Below, in pieces: positions 1-8,013 of a stretch of DNA of 32,245 bases. Source of the stretch: Pseudomonadota bacterium (GTDB lineage: Bacteria; Pseudomonadota; Alphaproteobacteria; Rhizobiales; Beijerinckiaceae); the NCBI GenBank assembly GCA_023450615.1, contig JAEXGT010000072.1:1-32245 (forward strand), read 5' to 3'. A model generated the notes under the pieces. That model worked only from the letters and a program-made list of their open reading frames with translations. It was not told where the DNA came from and did not search any database. The translations under genes were made by a program, and so were the position numbers. Within the stretch, counting starts at the first letter, position 1. The number at the start of each line of letters is the position of its first letter.

Positions 1-35
1 GAAGGTCACAGGTTCAAATCCTGTCCCCGCAACCA
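1..35 (+). tRNA. 3' part of a tRNA, probably initiator tRNA-Met (CAT)
   Basis: The window opens inside a tRNA. A T-arm with 5-bp stem ACAGG/CCTGT around the loop TTCAAAT is followed by acceptor strand CCCCGCA, discriminator A and an encoded CCA at 33-35. The preceding GAAGGTC fits the anticodon-stem end and variable loop of rhizobial initiator tRNAs. The A at the end of the acceptor strand would give the unpaired C1-A72 typical of initiators. The anticodon lies outside the window, so the identity rests on recall of the family sequence; that it is a tRNA 3' end is secure. Confidence 0.8.
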
Positions 36-41
36 AACCAA

Positions 42-73
42 AAACCCCCGCCCGGTCCCGCCGGCGGGGGTTT
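42..73 (+). terminator. Rho-independent terminator of the tRNA
   Basis: AAACCCCCGCC (42-52) pairs perfectly with GGCGGGGGTTT (63-73), enclosing a 10-nt loop. This is a strong GC hairpin ending in TTT, seven bases after the tRNA CCA end. Confidence 0.75.
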
Positions 74-383
74 GGGCATTCAAACCCCTCACCCCGCCCG
101 GAACGCCAAAACAAACGCGTCCAAAACTCTCAAACCATGATCCAATCCGCAACCTGTTCACCTGTGGCGCTATCGCTTGCCTGCGGCTGACTACAGGAGA
201 GCGCGAACCGCAGCCTTCTAGACCTAGGCGGACATCACCTCTGTTGGCATTCGTCGCTCGAGACCAAGCTCCTCCCAGCTCAAATTCTGTCGGACGCTCA
301 TTAAAGTGACGATGCCGTACTACACTGGCCGAGCTCCTGGGCCCTTGAATGGCCCGGATACTCCAAGATCGGTTGGCGCTTAG
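74..383. other. Gene-free stretch between the tRNA and the LysR gene
   Basis: About 310 bp without a convincing reading frame, RNA or repeat. A weak GGGCC/GGCCC stem near 340-355 could help end the leftward LysR transcript but lacks a T-run. The far side of a tRNA 3' end is a classical island junction, but no second copy of the tRNA end is present in the window. Confidence 0.5.
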
Positions 384-1301
384 CTACCTTTCAGGAGTTG
401 GCCGACCTAACTGCGGCTCAAACTCCCTTCCAACCTCTACGAGTTTCTCGCAGAAATCTTGAGCGAGGGGCGAAAGCGGCCGGATGCTGGATACCAGCAT
501 GTGGGCCTGGATTGGAATTTCCGGCTTGAACGGCCGAGCCACAAGCGTGGGAAAGTGCCCCTCCGCGTGGATAAAGGGGTCGACGAGCGCGATGCCGAGT
601 CCTTGGCTGACGAATGAGCAAGCGCTGAAGCTCTGATTGACTTCGATTACCCTCCTCAGCGGAACTCCCTGTGTGACGAATGCCTCTGAAACCCTGGCTC
701 CAGTAGGCTCGGTGAGAGGAAACGTGATCAACTCCTCCCCCTCGAGGTCGATCGGCGACACCGAAGATTTCTGCGAGAGGTGGTGTTCTTGCGGAATCAC
801 GCAAATGACTCCTCCAGCCGATAGCAGTCGTGCGCTGACAGCAGCGTCTCCTGAAGAGGGCTGACAGATTCCAACGTCGACTTCATTACGCGCCACCCGT
901 TCAACGACCTCGCGGGTGGATGCTGCCATAACTTTCAATTCAACAAGCGGTCTCTCCGCCCGGAATCTTCTCATCGCTTCAGCAACAAGCATAGATGTCA
1001 AAGACGGCGCCGTAGCGATCTTGATCAGGCCCTTCCTACCGGTTCGCAGGTCTTCGATTCTTTGCTTGACCCTCTCGTAGTCCGACATGAGGTCTGCAAT
1101 CACCGGGAGAAGTGCATGTGCATGTTCTGTTGCAACAATTCGACCCTGAACCGTTTCAAAGAGAACTAGCCCAATCTCTTCCTCGAACTGGCGGATGGTC
1201 TTGCTGATTGCAGGCTGCGACACATGAAGGAGGCGTGCAGTCTCAGTGACGGAGCCTGTCTTGCACGCCGTTTCAACAACTTTGAGATGCCGAATATCCA
1301 T
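384..1301 (-). CDS. LysR-family transcriptional regulator
   Basis: A 305-residue protein of normal LysR length. Residues 1-60 form the winged helix-turn-helix (MDIRHLKVVETACKTGS start, then the VSQPAISKTIRQFEEEIG recognition region). Residues about 90-295 form the periplasmic-binding-like effector domain with the usual RKGLIKIATAPS entry. It is divergent from the acyl-CoA operon starting at 1470, with a 168-bp shared intergenic region holding a perfect 17-bp palindrome only 10 bp from this start codon. By family habit it is probably an autoregulated, ligand-dependent activator of that operon. The inducer cannot be read from sequence; an aromatic or acyl acid is a reasonable guess. Confidence 0.9.
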   Translation of the reverse strand: MDIRHLKVVETACKTGSVTETARLLHVSQPAISKTIRQFEEEIGLVLFETVQGRIVATEHAHALLPVIADLMSDYERVKQRIEDLRTGRKGLIKIATAPSLTSMLVAEAMRRFRAERPLVELKVMAASTREVVERVARNEVDVGICQPSSGDAAVSARLLSAGGVICVIPQEHHLSQKSSVSPIDLEGEELITFPLTEPTGARVSEAFVTQGVPLRRVIEVNQSFSACSFVSQGLGIALVDPFIHAEGHFPTLVARPFKPEIPIQAHMLVSSIRPLSPLAQDFCEKLVEVGREFEPQLGRPTPER

Positions 1302-1311
1302 CGGGTCCCTT

Positions 1312-1328
1312 AATAACCAGTGGTTATT
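1312..1328. promoter_or_regulatory. Probable LysR operator (17-bp palindrome)
   Basis: AATAACCA (1312-1319), a central G, and TGGTTATT (1321-1328) form a perfect inverted repeat in the LysR/enoyl-CoA hydratase intergenic region, just upstream of the LysR start. It contains the T-N11-A arrangement usual for LysR boxes. The position suggests autorepression combined with control of the divergent operon. Confidence 0.6.
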
Positions 1329-1469
1329 GAGTCATGAAAAAATATTCATTGTCAAGGCGGTCCCGCATCGATAGCGTTACCTAAAGGATAAAACAAGTAA
1401 TCACATATAATCGGCTGCCGAGTACGGTCGGCAAAGCCAATATCTACAAGGAGGCGCGTAGGTATTGAT

Positions 1470-2282
1470 ATGATTTACTTTATAGAAGATCAGATTGCCC
1501 ATTTCGTCATTGACAATGGGAAGATGAACGTTCTGACGCCAAAGACCTATAAGGAACTTTACCACTCCCTAAAAGACTTTGAGATCAATCCAGAAGCACG
1601 GGCCGGTGTCTTATACGGCGCAGGCTATGCAGAAGGTCGATCTTTTTGCGCAGGTGACGACATTAAGAATAAGTATCGTCCGGAGCGTACTCGCCAGCAG
1701 GAGCTGGAGGCATTTCTATTTCTGCATCAGAACGAGGGCGATGAACCATCGCGCCCTGGCTGGGAAGAGGACGTTTATCGGCATCGCCGGTACAAGCCCA
1801 TCGTAGGTGCGGTCAGCGGATACTGTCTAGGAGCAGGCTTGGCTTGCCTCTTGCAGCACAGCGATATCCGGATTGCAGATCCAACATCGAAGTTCGGCCT
1901 ACCCGAAGTCGCGTTCGGGGCAGCTGGCTTGTCCGCTGTCACACGTCTGTCTCAGCATCTTGCTCCTGCCGACGCCGCCTGGATGGCGCTCACTGGGGAG
2001 TTCATTGGCGCTGGAGACGCCGAGCGCATCCGCCTGATCAACGAAATCGTAGATACCGAGAACCTCATTCCTAGAGCCATTGAAATGGCGAAGCTGATTG
2101 CACGGCATCCGCCGACCGCCATCAGGGTGGAAATGGAGGCGCTTGAAATCGGTCAGATGATGGACCGCTACGATGCCGCGCGGTTCGGCCAGCAGCTCTA
2201 CAAGCTCCACCGCACGAACTACGAAGGCTACGGCTCCAAAGAGGGCTTCTTCGCGGAACGCACGAAGACACGGGGATCATGA
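1470..2282 (+). CDS. Enoyl-CoA hydratase/isomerase family protein
   Basis: A 270-residue crotonase-fold protein. The oxyanion-hole segment GRSFCAGDD is at residues 56-64, the second oxyanion segment SGYCLGAGLA at 116-125, and the first catalytic Glu at E146 in GLPEVAFG. Where hydratases carry the second catalytic Glu this protein seems to have Trp (about W171, AAWMALTG). It may therefore be an isomerase, a C-C bond hydrolase or another crotonase activity rather than a true hydratase. It leads an operon with an acyl-CoA synthetase (4 bp downstream) and another crotonase. A strong AAGGAGG lies at 1448-1454, unusually far (15 nt) from the ATG. The only closer in-frame alternative is an ATT at 1464, so I keep the ATG. 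Expected to be cytoplasmic, acting on a CoA thioester. Confidence 0.85.
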   Translation: MIYFIEDQIAHFVIDNGKMNVLTPKTYKELYHSLKDFEINPEARAGVLYGAGYAEGRSFCAGDDIKNKYRPERTRQQELEAFLFLHQNEGDEPSRPGWEEDVYRHRRYKPIVGAVSGYCLGAGLACLLQHSDIRIADPTSKFGLPEVAFGAAGLSAVTRLSQHLAPADAAWMALTGEFIGAGDAERIRLINEIVDTENLIPRAIEMAKLIARHPPTAIRVEMEALEIGQMMDRYDAARFGQQLYKLHRTNYEGYGSKEGFFAERTKTRGS

Positions 2283-2286
2283 AGTC

Positions 2287-3927
2287 ATGCTGATGGAAAA
2301 AGTCGTCGAAAGCGATGAGGAGTTCAGGCAGCGCGTTGAAGCTGAGCCTCTACCGAGGAATCTCGGGGCACTGCTTGACGACGCGATCGACCAATATGGT
2401 TCTCTCCCGGCCTGGGTATTCATCGAGCAGGATCGCCAACCGCTGTCCTGGCAGGATCTTGGTGGCCTCGTCGCGCGATCAGCCAATTCCTTTGCTGCTA
2501 TGGGCGTCCGAAAAGGCTCGCATGTCGGGGTGATGCTGCCGAACATCCCAGAAAGCCTTGCGGCTTGGCTTGCCATTGCTCGGCTTGGCGCGCGGATGAT
2601 TCCGATCAACCCGGGCTATACGCCCGATGAGTTGAAATATTGGCTCACGGACGGCGATGCCGAGTATCTTCTCATCGACTCCACGAAAATTGATACGTTC
2701 TATGCCATTGAGAAGGATGCACCGCTTCTTGCACGGGGTCGGATCTCCGTCTGGGGAGAGGCGCTTGGCGAATTCAGGCACTGGAACAGCCAGCTGGCTG
2801 AGGCGTCGGCAGAGTTCCACCCTGCTGACGACGTCGACCTCGATGACATCGTCAACATCCAGTACACCTCTGGATCGACTGGGTGGCCCAAAGGATGCTT
2901 ATTGTCACACCGCTATTGGATCCTAGCCGGAAAGGTCATCTCCGAAGCTTGGCCCGGTCTGAAGCGGATCCAATGCGACCTGCCCTTCTACTACATGGGT
3001 CCACTCTGGCGCTTTACGATGGCAGCCTTCAGTGGCGCTGCCCTCTGCGTACCGCCGGCCTACAGCCTTAGCCGTTTCCGGGAGCGCGTCCGGGATTACG
3101 CTTACGACATGGCCTGGATGATCAATCCCGTCGCCATGCTCGAACCGGATCCGATTGAGCAAGAGCATCAATTGAAGATGATCGCTACGTTCGGTATGGG
3201 TCCAGCGTTGCAGTCGTCGATAGCGGAGCGGTACAATGTGCCGGTAAGAGACGCCTTCGGCATGACCGAGATCGGGTTCGCTATCGCGTGCCGCCTGAAT
3301 GACGACCGATCGGTTGGGATCGGCACCTGCGGGAAGATTCTTCCATTCCGCGAGGCCAAGATCGCTGACCCGGATGGGAACGAACTTCCTGACGGTGAAA
3401 TTGGCGAACTTTGCATCGCGGGCCCGGGCATGTTGCAGGGCTATTACAAGAAGCCAGAGGCCACGAAAACAGCCTTTCACGGCAAATGGTTCCGAACAGG
3501 AGACCTCGCCCGCCGTGACAACGAGGGCTACTTTTACATCGTCGGCCGCATCAAGGACATGATCCGCAGAAGCGCCGAGAACATATCAGTTACGGAGGTG
3601 GAGAGTGCTCTCGCAACCATCCCCGAAGTCGAGGACGTTGCCGTCCATGGCGTCAAGGACGAAATGCGTGGCGAAGAGGTCAAAGCCTGCCTGATCCTTC
3701 ATACGGGAAAGACCACAAAGGACCTGCCACCCGAGAAAGTTCTCGAGCACGCCCGTAACCATTTAGCACGTTTCAAAGTGCCCCGGTACATTCAATACTA
3801 TTCCAAGTTCCCACGTACCGGCTCGAACAAAATCGCGAAAAAACGTCTCCAGGACGGAGAAGGTCACGTCATTACCGGCACCTACGACTCCATGACGGGA
3901 GCCTGGTCAGAGGTGACAGTGAGATGA
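2287..3927 (+). CDS. AMP-dependent acyl-CoA synthetase (ANL superfamily)
   Basis: About 546 residues from ATG 2287 (ATG 2293 is also possible). The open frame extends further upstream into the preceding gene, but GGGGA at 2272-2276 supports the start given. All ANL signatures are present: phosphate loop YTSGSTGWPKG, FGMTEIG (A5), the long GKWFRTGDLARRD (A7 Asp), GRIKDMIRRSAENIS (A8 hinge) and the C-terminal GSNKIAKK with the adenylation Lys. It activates a carboxylic acid with ATP and CoA via an acyl-adenylate. Close to the crotonase genes on both sides (4 bp upstream; ATGA overlap downstream), it presumably supplies their CoA substrate. The acid (fatty, aromatic or terpenoid) cannot be told from sequence. 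Confidence 0.9.
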   Translation: MLMEKVVESDEEFRQRVEAEPLPRNLGALLDDAIDQYGSLPAWVFIEQDRQPLSWQDLGGLVARSANSFAAMGVRKGSHVGVMLPNIPESLAAWLAIARLGARMIPINPGYTPDELKYWLTDGDAEYLLIDSTKIDTFYAIEKDAPLLARGRISVWGEALGEFRHWNSQLAEASAEFHPADDVDLDDIVNIQYTSGSTGWPKGCLLSHRYWILAGKVISEAWPGLKRIQCDLPFYYMGPLWRFTMAAFSGAALCVPPAYSLSRFRERVRDYAYDMAWMINPVAMLEPDPIEQEHQLKMIATFGMGPALQSSIAERYNVPVRDAFGMTEIGFAIACRLNDDRSVGIGTCGKILPFREAKIADPDGNELPDGEIGELCIAGPGMLQGYYKKPEATKTAFHGKWFRTGDLARRDNEGYFYIVGRIKDMIRRSAENISVTEVESALATIPEVEDVAVHGVKDEMRGEEVKACLILHTGKTTKDLPPEKVLEHARNHLARFKVPRYIQYYSKFPRTGSNKIAKKRLQDGEGHVITGTYDSMTGAWSEVTVR

Positions 3928-4742
3928 CCATGACCGATAGCCATCTTCTCCACGAGCTGAAAGATGGGATCCTCACTCTCACTTTGAACCGTCCGGAGAA
4001 ACTGAACGCACTGACTCCTGAAATTTATAGGAGTATCGGCGATCACGTTCTTCGGGCGGGAGAGCACAAGGACTGTCAGGTTGTCGTTATCAAAGGCGCT
4101 GGGCGGGCATTCTCATCGGGCTTCGACCTGAAGCTTGAGGTGTCGCGTCGGACCCACGCGGAGAAGCTGCACACGCTTCAGAATGTTGCCAATCGTGCCC
4201 GATGGGCGATTTGGCATTCTCCCAAACCTGTCGTTGCGGCGATACATGGATACTGTCTTGGCGGTGCATTCGAGCTGATGCTGCCATGCGACTTCACCAT
4301 TACCTCGGAGGACTGCCAGCTTGGCGAGCCTGAGATACGGTTCGGGATGGGGCCTGCGTTCATGATGGTGCCCTGGATGACGGGCCATAAGCGTGCAAAA
4401 GACGTGTTGCTCACCGGTCGGCGCATCTCCGCTTCGGAAGCCCTCGATATTGGATTCGTGACCACGGTGGTGCCTTTGGACGAACTTCAGGAGCGGACAG
4501 AACAGCTCGTGGCCACCCTGAAAGCCATTCCCACCGCTGCTGTAGCCTTCAACAAGAAGGGCATCAACAGAGCCTATGAGACCATGGGAATGGTCCCGCA
4601 TATCGACAGCTGGAGTGAGACCGGGGCCTACCTCAGCTATGTAACCCATGAGGAAGGAAGCGAATTCCAGCAGGTGCTCGAAAGTAACGGAACCAGCGCG
4701 GCTTTGAAATGGCGAGAAGAACAGTTTGGCGACAAACCATGA
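3924..4742 (+). CDS. Enoyl-CoA hydratase/isomerase family protein
   Basis: A 272-residue crotonase. It has the N-terminal LTLNRPEKLNAL signature (residues 19-30), oxyanion segments GRAFSSGFDLK (60-70) and HGYCLGGAFEL (108-118), and the first catalytic Glu at E137 (LGEPEIRFG). The second acidic position appears as Asp (about D160, AKDVLLTG). The start codon overlaps the stop of the synthetase gene (ATGA), so translation is probably coupled. It differs clearly from the other crotonase of the operon, suggesting two successive steps on the same CoA thioester. Confidence 0.88.
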   Translation: MTMTDSHLLHELKDGILTLTLNRPEKLNALTPEIYRSIGDHVLRAGEHKDCQVVVIKGAGRAFSSGFDLKLEVSRRTHAEKLHTLQNVANRARWAIWHSPKPVVAAIHGYCLGGAFELMLPCDFTITSEDCQLGEPEIRFGMGPAFMMVPWMTGHKRAKDVLLTGRRISASEALDIGFVTTVVPLDELQERTEQLVATLKAIPTAAVAFNKKGINRAYETMGMVPHIDSWSETGAYLSYVTHEEGSEFQQVLESNGTSAALKWREEQFGDKP

Positions 4743-4771
4743 AGGAACAAGGAGTGGGCTGATCGATTCAG

Positions 4772-5080
4772 GTGCTTCTGCGGCAGCCCGTACTGGGACT
4801 TCTCTTCATTCTGTCGGCGTTGACTGTGACATTCATTCTCGTTCGGTTCAGCGGTGACCCGACCAGCATCATCTTCCTGCAAGAGGCGACAGAGGATCAG
4901 CGTGAAGTTCTTCGACAGCAGCTCGACCTGAATGAAAGTCTTCCAACACAGTACCTGAACTGCCTTGGCAATGCTGCTGTAGGGGACTTCTGGCGGTCGT
5001 GCTTCGACTCGGAAGCTGTGACGTCGATCGTCATGAGGCATCTTCCGAACGCGCTGATCCAGTTCGTGGCGTGTGGATGA
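4772..5080 (+). pseudogene. Truncated DppB/OppB-type ABC transporter permease
   Basis: The N-terminal about 100 residues of a dipeptide/oligopeptide-type permease: a first membrane helix (LGLLFILSALTVTFILVRF), the GDP motif after it, a QLDLNESLPTQYL segment and the GDF motif leading to HLPNALIQF. The remaining roughly 200 residues with the core membrane helices are missing. Homology stops at about 5072, exactly where an IS6-type transposase frame begins, and the frame closes at 5080. The start is GTG; GGAG at 4751-4754 is rather distant. It lies 29 bp after the second crotonase, so the operon probably once carried a full ABC importer for its substrate. Now non-functional. Confidence 0.75.
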
Positions 5081-5265
5081 GACCTACGAGCAGATCGGAG
5101 GGCACTGGGAATATCTGTTTCGGGCGGTCGACAAACATGGTCAGATCATCGACTTCATGCTCTCCGATCGTCACAACACCTGAGCCGCTTATCGCTTCTT
5201 GCGCAAAGCCCTCAAGCGGAATGGGCACGCGAGTAACCGCGAGATCGACTGGAGACTGTATGCTA
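5073..5265 (+). pseudogene. IS6-family transposase fragment
   Basis: Reading from GTG 5073, the frame gives VDETYEQIGGHWEYLFRAVD, then HGQIIDFMLSDRHNT, a TGA stop at 5160 and in-frame continuation AAYRFLRKALKRNG. This matches the core of IS6/IS26-type DDE transposases around the first catalytic Asp (DETY) and the RAVD..G..IDFMLS segment. Both ends of the gene are missing, one internal stop is present, and the end (ASNREIDW) suggests an internal deletion. No terminal inverted repeat of IS6 type was recognised. It truncates the ABC permease. Confidence 0.75.
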
Positions 5266-5317
5266 CCCGAGAGCGGCAACAGGATTTTCACATGGGCATA
5301 GGATATGTCATGTGCCC

Positions 5318-5416
5318 TGTCACATTAACGGGGAATACTAGTCTTTGCTCGTCGAGCAAAAAACTCGCGCCGTGAAAAATCAACGAATTGGACTGTGCAA
5401 ACAGCGGCCTCATCGA
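5318..5416 (-). repeat. Left copy of a roughly 100-bp inverted repeat
   Basis: From TGTCACATTAACGG to CGGCCTCATCGA this segment matches the reverse complement of 30469-30565 with about a dozen mismatches and a 2-base indel; I compared them by eye. Conserved blocks include ACTAGTCTTTGCTCG, GCGCCGTGAAAAATCAAC and AGCGGCCTCATCGA. Inside this copy TTTGCTCG (5344-5351) and CGAGCAAA (5353-5360) form a perfect hairpin around one T. The 2-bp indel argues against a conserved protein. It lies 50 bp after the IS6 scrap. It is either one of two MITE-like elements or one end of a composite element. Confidence 0.75.
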
Positions 5417-5463
5417 ATTGAACCCTTGCCAAGCATATTGTGTGGCAGGGATGACGGCAAAGT

Positions 5464-5832
5464 TCACGGGCGCGGCTTCCCCTGCGCTTCTCTGTAGAAC
5501 AGCATTCCACCGTGATGGAGGACATCGTCGATGAACTCGCCATCGGCCGTAAATCCCGTATCGTCCCAGTAGTCAATCTTGCTGGCGCGGATCTCATAAC
5601 GGCCCTGATAGGCGCTCTTGAGGGAGCCCCGTGCTTCATCATAACGCCCATTCGGCAGAAGCTCCTGGCGAATGTGGCCGTCCTTGGTGACCCACATGCC
5701 GAGATAGGGGTGGGTTGTCATGTCTGTTGTATCCTCGGATTGGGGTTGATTGGGATTTGAAGATTGCCCGAGCGCCTCTGGCGCGGCTACCATTGCAAGA
5801 GCAAAGACGAGAGCGAGTTCAATGCCGCGCAT
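5464..5832 (-). CDS. Atu4866-family secreted protein
   Basis: 122 residues: an N-terminal signal peptide (hydrophobic stretch IELALVFALAMVAAPEALG, residues 4-22, cleavage likely near ALGQS), a low-complexity linker, then an Atu4866-type domain from about residue 40 (HPYLGMWVTKDGHIRQELLP, NGRYDEARG, YQGRYEI, DDTGFTADGEF). The family, named after an Agrobacterium protein, is a small beta-rich fold of unknown biochemical role. Good ribosome site AAGGAGT ahead of ATG 5832. It sits 15 bp downstream of the SDR gene on the same strand and is probably co-transcribed with it under the divergent LysR. Such proteins often neighbour SDR oxidoreductases, but no function should be inferred. Confidence 0.85.
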   Translation of the reverse strand: MRGIELALVFALAMVAAPEALGQSSNPNQPQSEDTTDMTTHPYLGMWVTKDGHIRQELLPNGRYDEARGSLKSAYQGRYEIRASKIDYWDDTGFTADGEFIDDVLHHGGMLFYREAQGKPRP

Positions 5833-5847
5833 TGAAGACTCCTTTCT

Positions 5848-6576
5848 TCAGTGGGAGCTTGCGGTCGGACGAACGATGATCTCGCTGACGTCCACATCGG
5901 AGGGTTGCTCGATCGCGTAGCGGACCGCTCGACCAATCGCATCCGGATCAATGGCAATTCTGCGAAACTCATTCATCGCCTCGCGCGCCGTATCATCCGA
6001 GATCGTATCCGCCAGCTCGCTCGTCACGACACCGGGCGAGATCACCGTGACCCGCAGCTTATCCGTCTCTTGCCGAAGGCCGTCCGAGATCGCCCAGACA
6101 GCGTATTTGGTCGCGCAGTAAACTGCGGCCGTCGGTGACACGCGATGCGCCCCGATTGATGCGACATTGATGATATGGCCAGACCCTCTTGCTTCCATGA
6201 TGGGTAGCACGGCCGCGATCCCATTCAGAACGCCTTTGATGTTCACGTCTACCATCTGGTCCCACTCGCTCACTTTGAGAGCGCTGAGAGGCGAGAGCGG
6301 CATGATGCCCGCATTGTTGACGATCACATCGACGCGGCCGAACTCCTCGAGGGTGGCAGACACGACCCTGACAAAGTCATTCCGCGACGTCACATCGAGC
6401 CGGTGGGCGCGCGCGACGCCGCCGGAGGCCTCGATACGGCTAACGAGGTCGTGCAGACGGTCGGTCCGACGCGCGCCCACGACGATCGTGTGGCCAGCTT
6501 TGGAAAGCTCCAGAGCCACAGCCTCACCGATGCCACTTGAGGCGCCGGTAATCAAAACGATCTTTTTCTCAGACAT
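5848..6576 (-). CDS. Short-chain dehydrogenase/reductase (SDR)
   Basis: 242 residues, classical SDR. Nucleotide-binding TGASSGIG at 10-17, basic ARRTDR at 35-40 suggesting NADP preference, NNAG at 87-90, catalytic Ser about S140 (NVASIGA), and Tyr/Lys in YCATK (Y153, K157). It probably reduces or oxidises a small carbonyl or alcohol. It resembles the SDR at 22482-23231 throughout, including NNAGIMPLS versus NNAGLMPLS, so the two are paralogues. Ribosome site AAAGGA before ATG. The divergent LysR gene at 6714 is its likely regulator and the Atu4866 gene follows it. Confidence 0.9.
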   Translation of the reverse strand: MSEKKIVLITGASSGIGEAVALELSKAGHTIVVGARRTDRLHDLVSRIEASGGVARAHRLDVTSRNDFVRVVSATLEEFGRVDVIVNNAGIMPLSPLSALKVSEWDQMVDVNIKGVLNGIAAVLPIMEARGSGHIINVASIGAHRVSPTAAVYCATKYAVWAISDGLRQETDKLRVTVISPGVVTSELADTISDDTAREAMNEFRRIAIDPDAIGRAVRYAIEQPSDVDVSEIIVRPTASSH

Positions 6577-6713
6577 GGCTTCTTCCTTTCGTCCAAATCT
6601 ATGTGCTGACCTTTGACCTTGTGCTGGCCCTCAGCCCATAGGCGAAAGATAGTTTGTTTGGCTTGAGTGATCGACTTGCCAATCGTGAATGGACTGGTAA
6701 ATTTCTGTCACCA

Positions 6714-7607
6714 ATGGAAACGGATCTTGCTGGCATCAGTGTCTTCGTGACTGTCGCGGAAGCGCGCAGCTTTCGGGCGGCCAGCGAACGCATGGGCGTG
6801 ACGCGCTCCGCCGTCAGCCAAGCCATCCGTCGCCTTGAGGAGCGGATGGGTGTAGCTCTCGTTCATCGCACGACCCGCAGCGTTCATCTCACCGAGGCCG
6901 GGGAGTGGCTTTATCAAGCAGTCAGTCCTGCGCTTGAGGATGTGAGCACGGCCATCAAAGCCATAGGCGAACTGCGAGATCAGCCCAGCGGCATGCTGCG
7001 CCTCACGGTCTCGTCCATTGCCGAGAGGTTCCTGAGCGGTTCGCTACTTGCAGGATTCCTCGCGGCTTACTCCGACATCAGCCTCGACATCACCGTCACG
7101 GACGAGGAGTTCGACATCGTGGCCGAGGGCTTCGATGCCGGTGTGCGCCTCGGTGAAGTGATCGAGCAAGACATGATCGCCATTCCGGTCTCGGACGAGC
7201 AGCGCCAGATGGTGATGGCTTCTCCTGACTATATTGCCCGGAATGGTGCACCCGCCCATCCTCGGGAGTTGCCAGAGCATGATTGCATCGGCTGGCGGCC
7301 CAGCCCTCAGGTCGCCCCTTACCGATGGGAGTTCACCGAGAGTGGACGCGATTTCGCTGTCGATGTGAACCCTAGGGTGACCACCAACGACATGAGAGTA
7401 ATGATACGATTGGCGTGCGCCGGGGCAGGCCTGACCTTCGGGATGGAGGAAACCTTCCGGCCCTATATTGCCAGGGCTGAACTCATCCCGCTTCTCGAAG
7501 AGTTCTGCCCACCGTTCCCCGGCTTCTACCTCTACTATCCGACCCGCCGGAATGTGCCGCTCAAACTGCGTGTCCTTATCGACTACTTGCGTCAAAGACG
7601 ACGTTAA
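6714..7607 (+). CDS. LysR-family transcriptional regulator
   Basis: 297 residues from ATG 6714 (METDLAGISVFVTVAEARSF), the conserved N-terminal position of this LysR branch. An in-frame ATG at 6654 would add 20 residues unlike the family. Winged helix-turn-helix in residues 1-60 (VTRSAVSQAIRRLEERMG, VHRTTRSVHLTEAG), then a substrate-binding domain with the GVRLGE and GWRP motifs common in the YafC/DmlR-like group. Such regulators are frequently divergent from an SDR or reductase gene, as here (137-bp intergenic gap to the SDR at 6576). Probably controls the SDR/Atu4866 pair. Confidence 0.9.
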   Translation: METDLAGISVFVTVAEARSFRAASERMGVTRSAVSQAIRRLEERMGVALVHRTTRSVHLTEAGEWLYQAVSPALEDVSTAIKAIGELRDQPSGMLRLTVSSIAERFLSGSLLAGFLAAYSDISLDITVTDEEFDIVAEGFDAGVRLGEVIEQDMIAIPVSDEQRQMVMASPDYIARNGAPAHPRELPEHDCIGWRPSPQVAPYRWEFTESGRDFAVDVNPRVTTNDMRVMIRLACAGAGLTFGMEETFRPYIARAELIPLLEEFCPPFPGFYLYYPTRRNVPLKLRVLIDYLRQRRR

Positions 7608-7755
7608 TCTGGTTGCTCAGTTTCCAGGTAACCAGTGGCTCCCCTGGCTGTCATGAACGTCCCTGTTTCTCCCGATAGTGTTGATTTGGTCGGGAATTGA
7701 TTGAGCCGTGCGGGCGTATTTTCATCCTCCTCTCGCTTTGCGGAAGGGCAGGACG

Positions 7756-7920
7756 ATGATGAGCATGCAAGTGGCTCCAGCGCAGCTTTTCTACGACTTC
7801 CGCCCCGATGATCATGTGCCCGCCGATCACCTGCTGCGCCGCATCGACCGCTTTCTCGACTTGGAGTGCGTCCGCACGGCCCTAAGGCCCTTCTACAGCC
7901 CCATCGGTCGACCCAGAGCT
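7756..7920 (+). pseudogene. IS1182-family transposase N-terminal fragment
   Basis: ATG 7756 opens a frame with the N-terminal hallmark of IS1182-type transposases: QLFYDF, DDHVPADHLLRRIDRFLDL, then FYSPIGRP. Homology stops at the IGRP motif (about 7915), before any catalytic residue; a full transposase has about 450 residues. It abuts a different IS1182-like fragment on the other strand. Confidence 0.75.
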
Positions 7921-8013
7921 GATGATGGAGGGCTGCCCTATGGTGCTGTAGAAACTCGCCAGATGCTGATGCAGCCCGGAGCAATCGACGAAGTGGTCGA
8001 TGCGCCTCAGCAG
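7921..8013 (-). pseudogene. Second IS1182-type transposase fragment, opposite strand
   Basis: On the minus strand, LLRRIDHFVDCSGLHQHL followed by ASFYSTIGQPSI matches the same N-terminal part of IS1182 transposases as the + strand fragment at 7756-7920, but with clearly different sequence. It too ends right after the IGxPS motif. The piece before LLRRID is lost. Confidence 0.65.

Noticed and set aside
5325..5420. Short protein coded in the 100-bp repeat (VDFSRRE-like frame)
   Set aside because: The two copies differ by a 2-base indel inside the frame and lack a start, so conservation is at DNA level.
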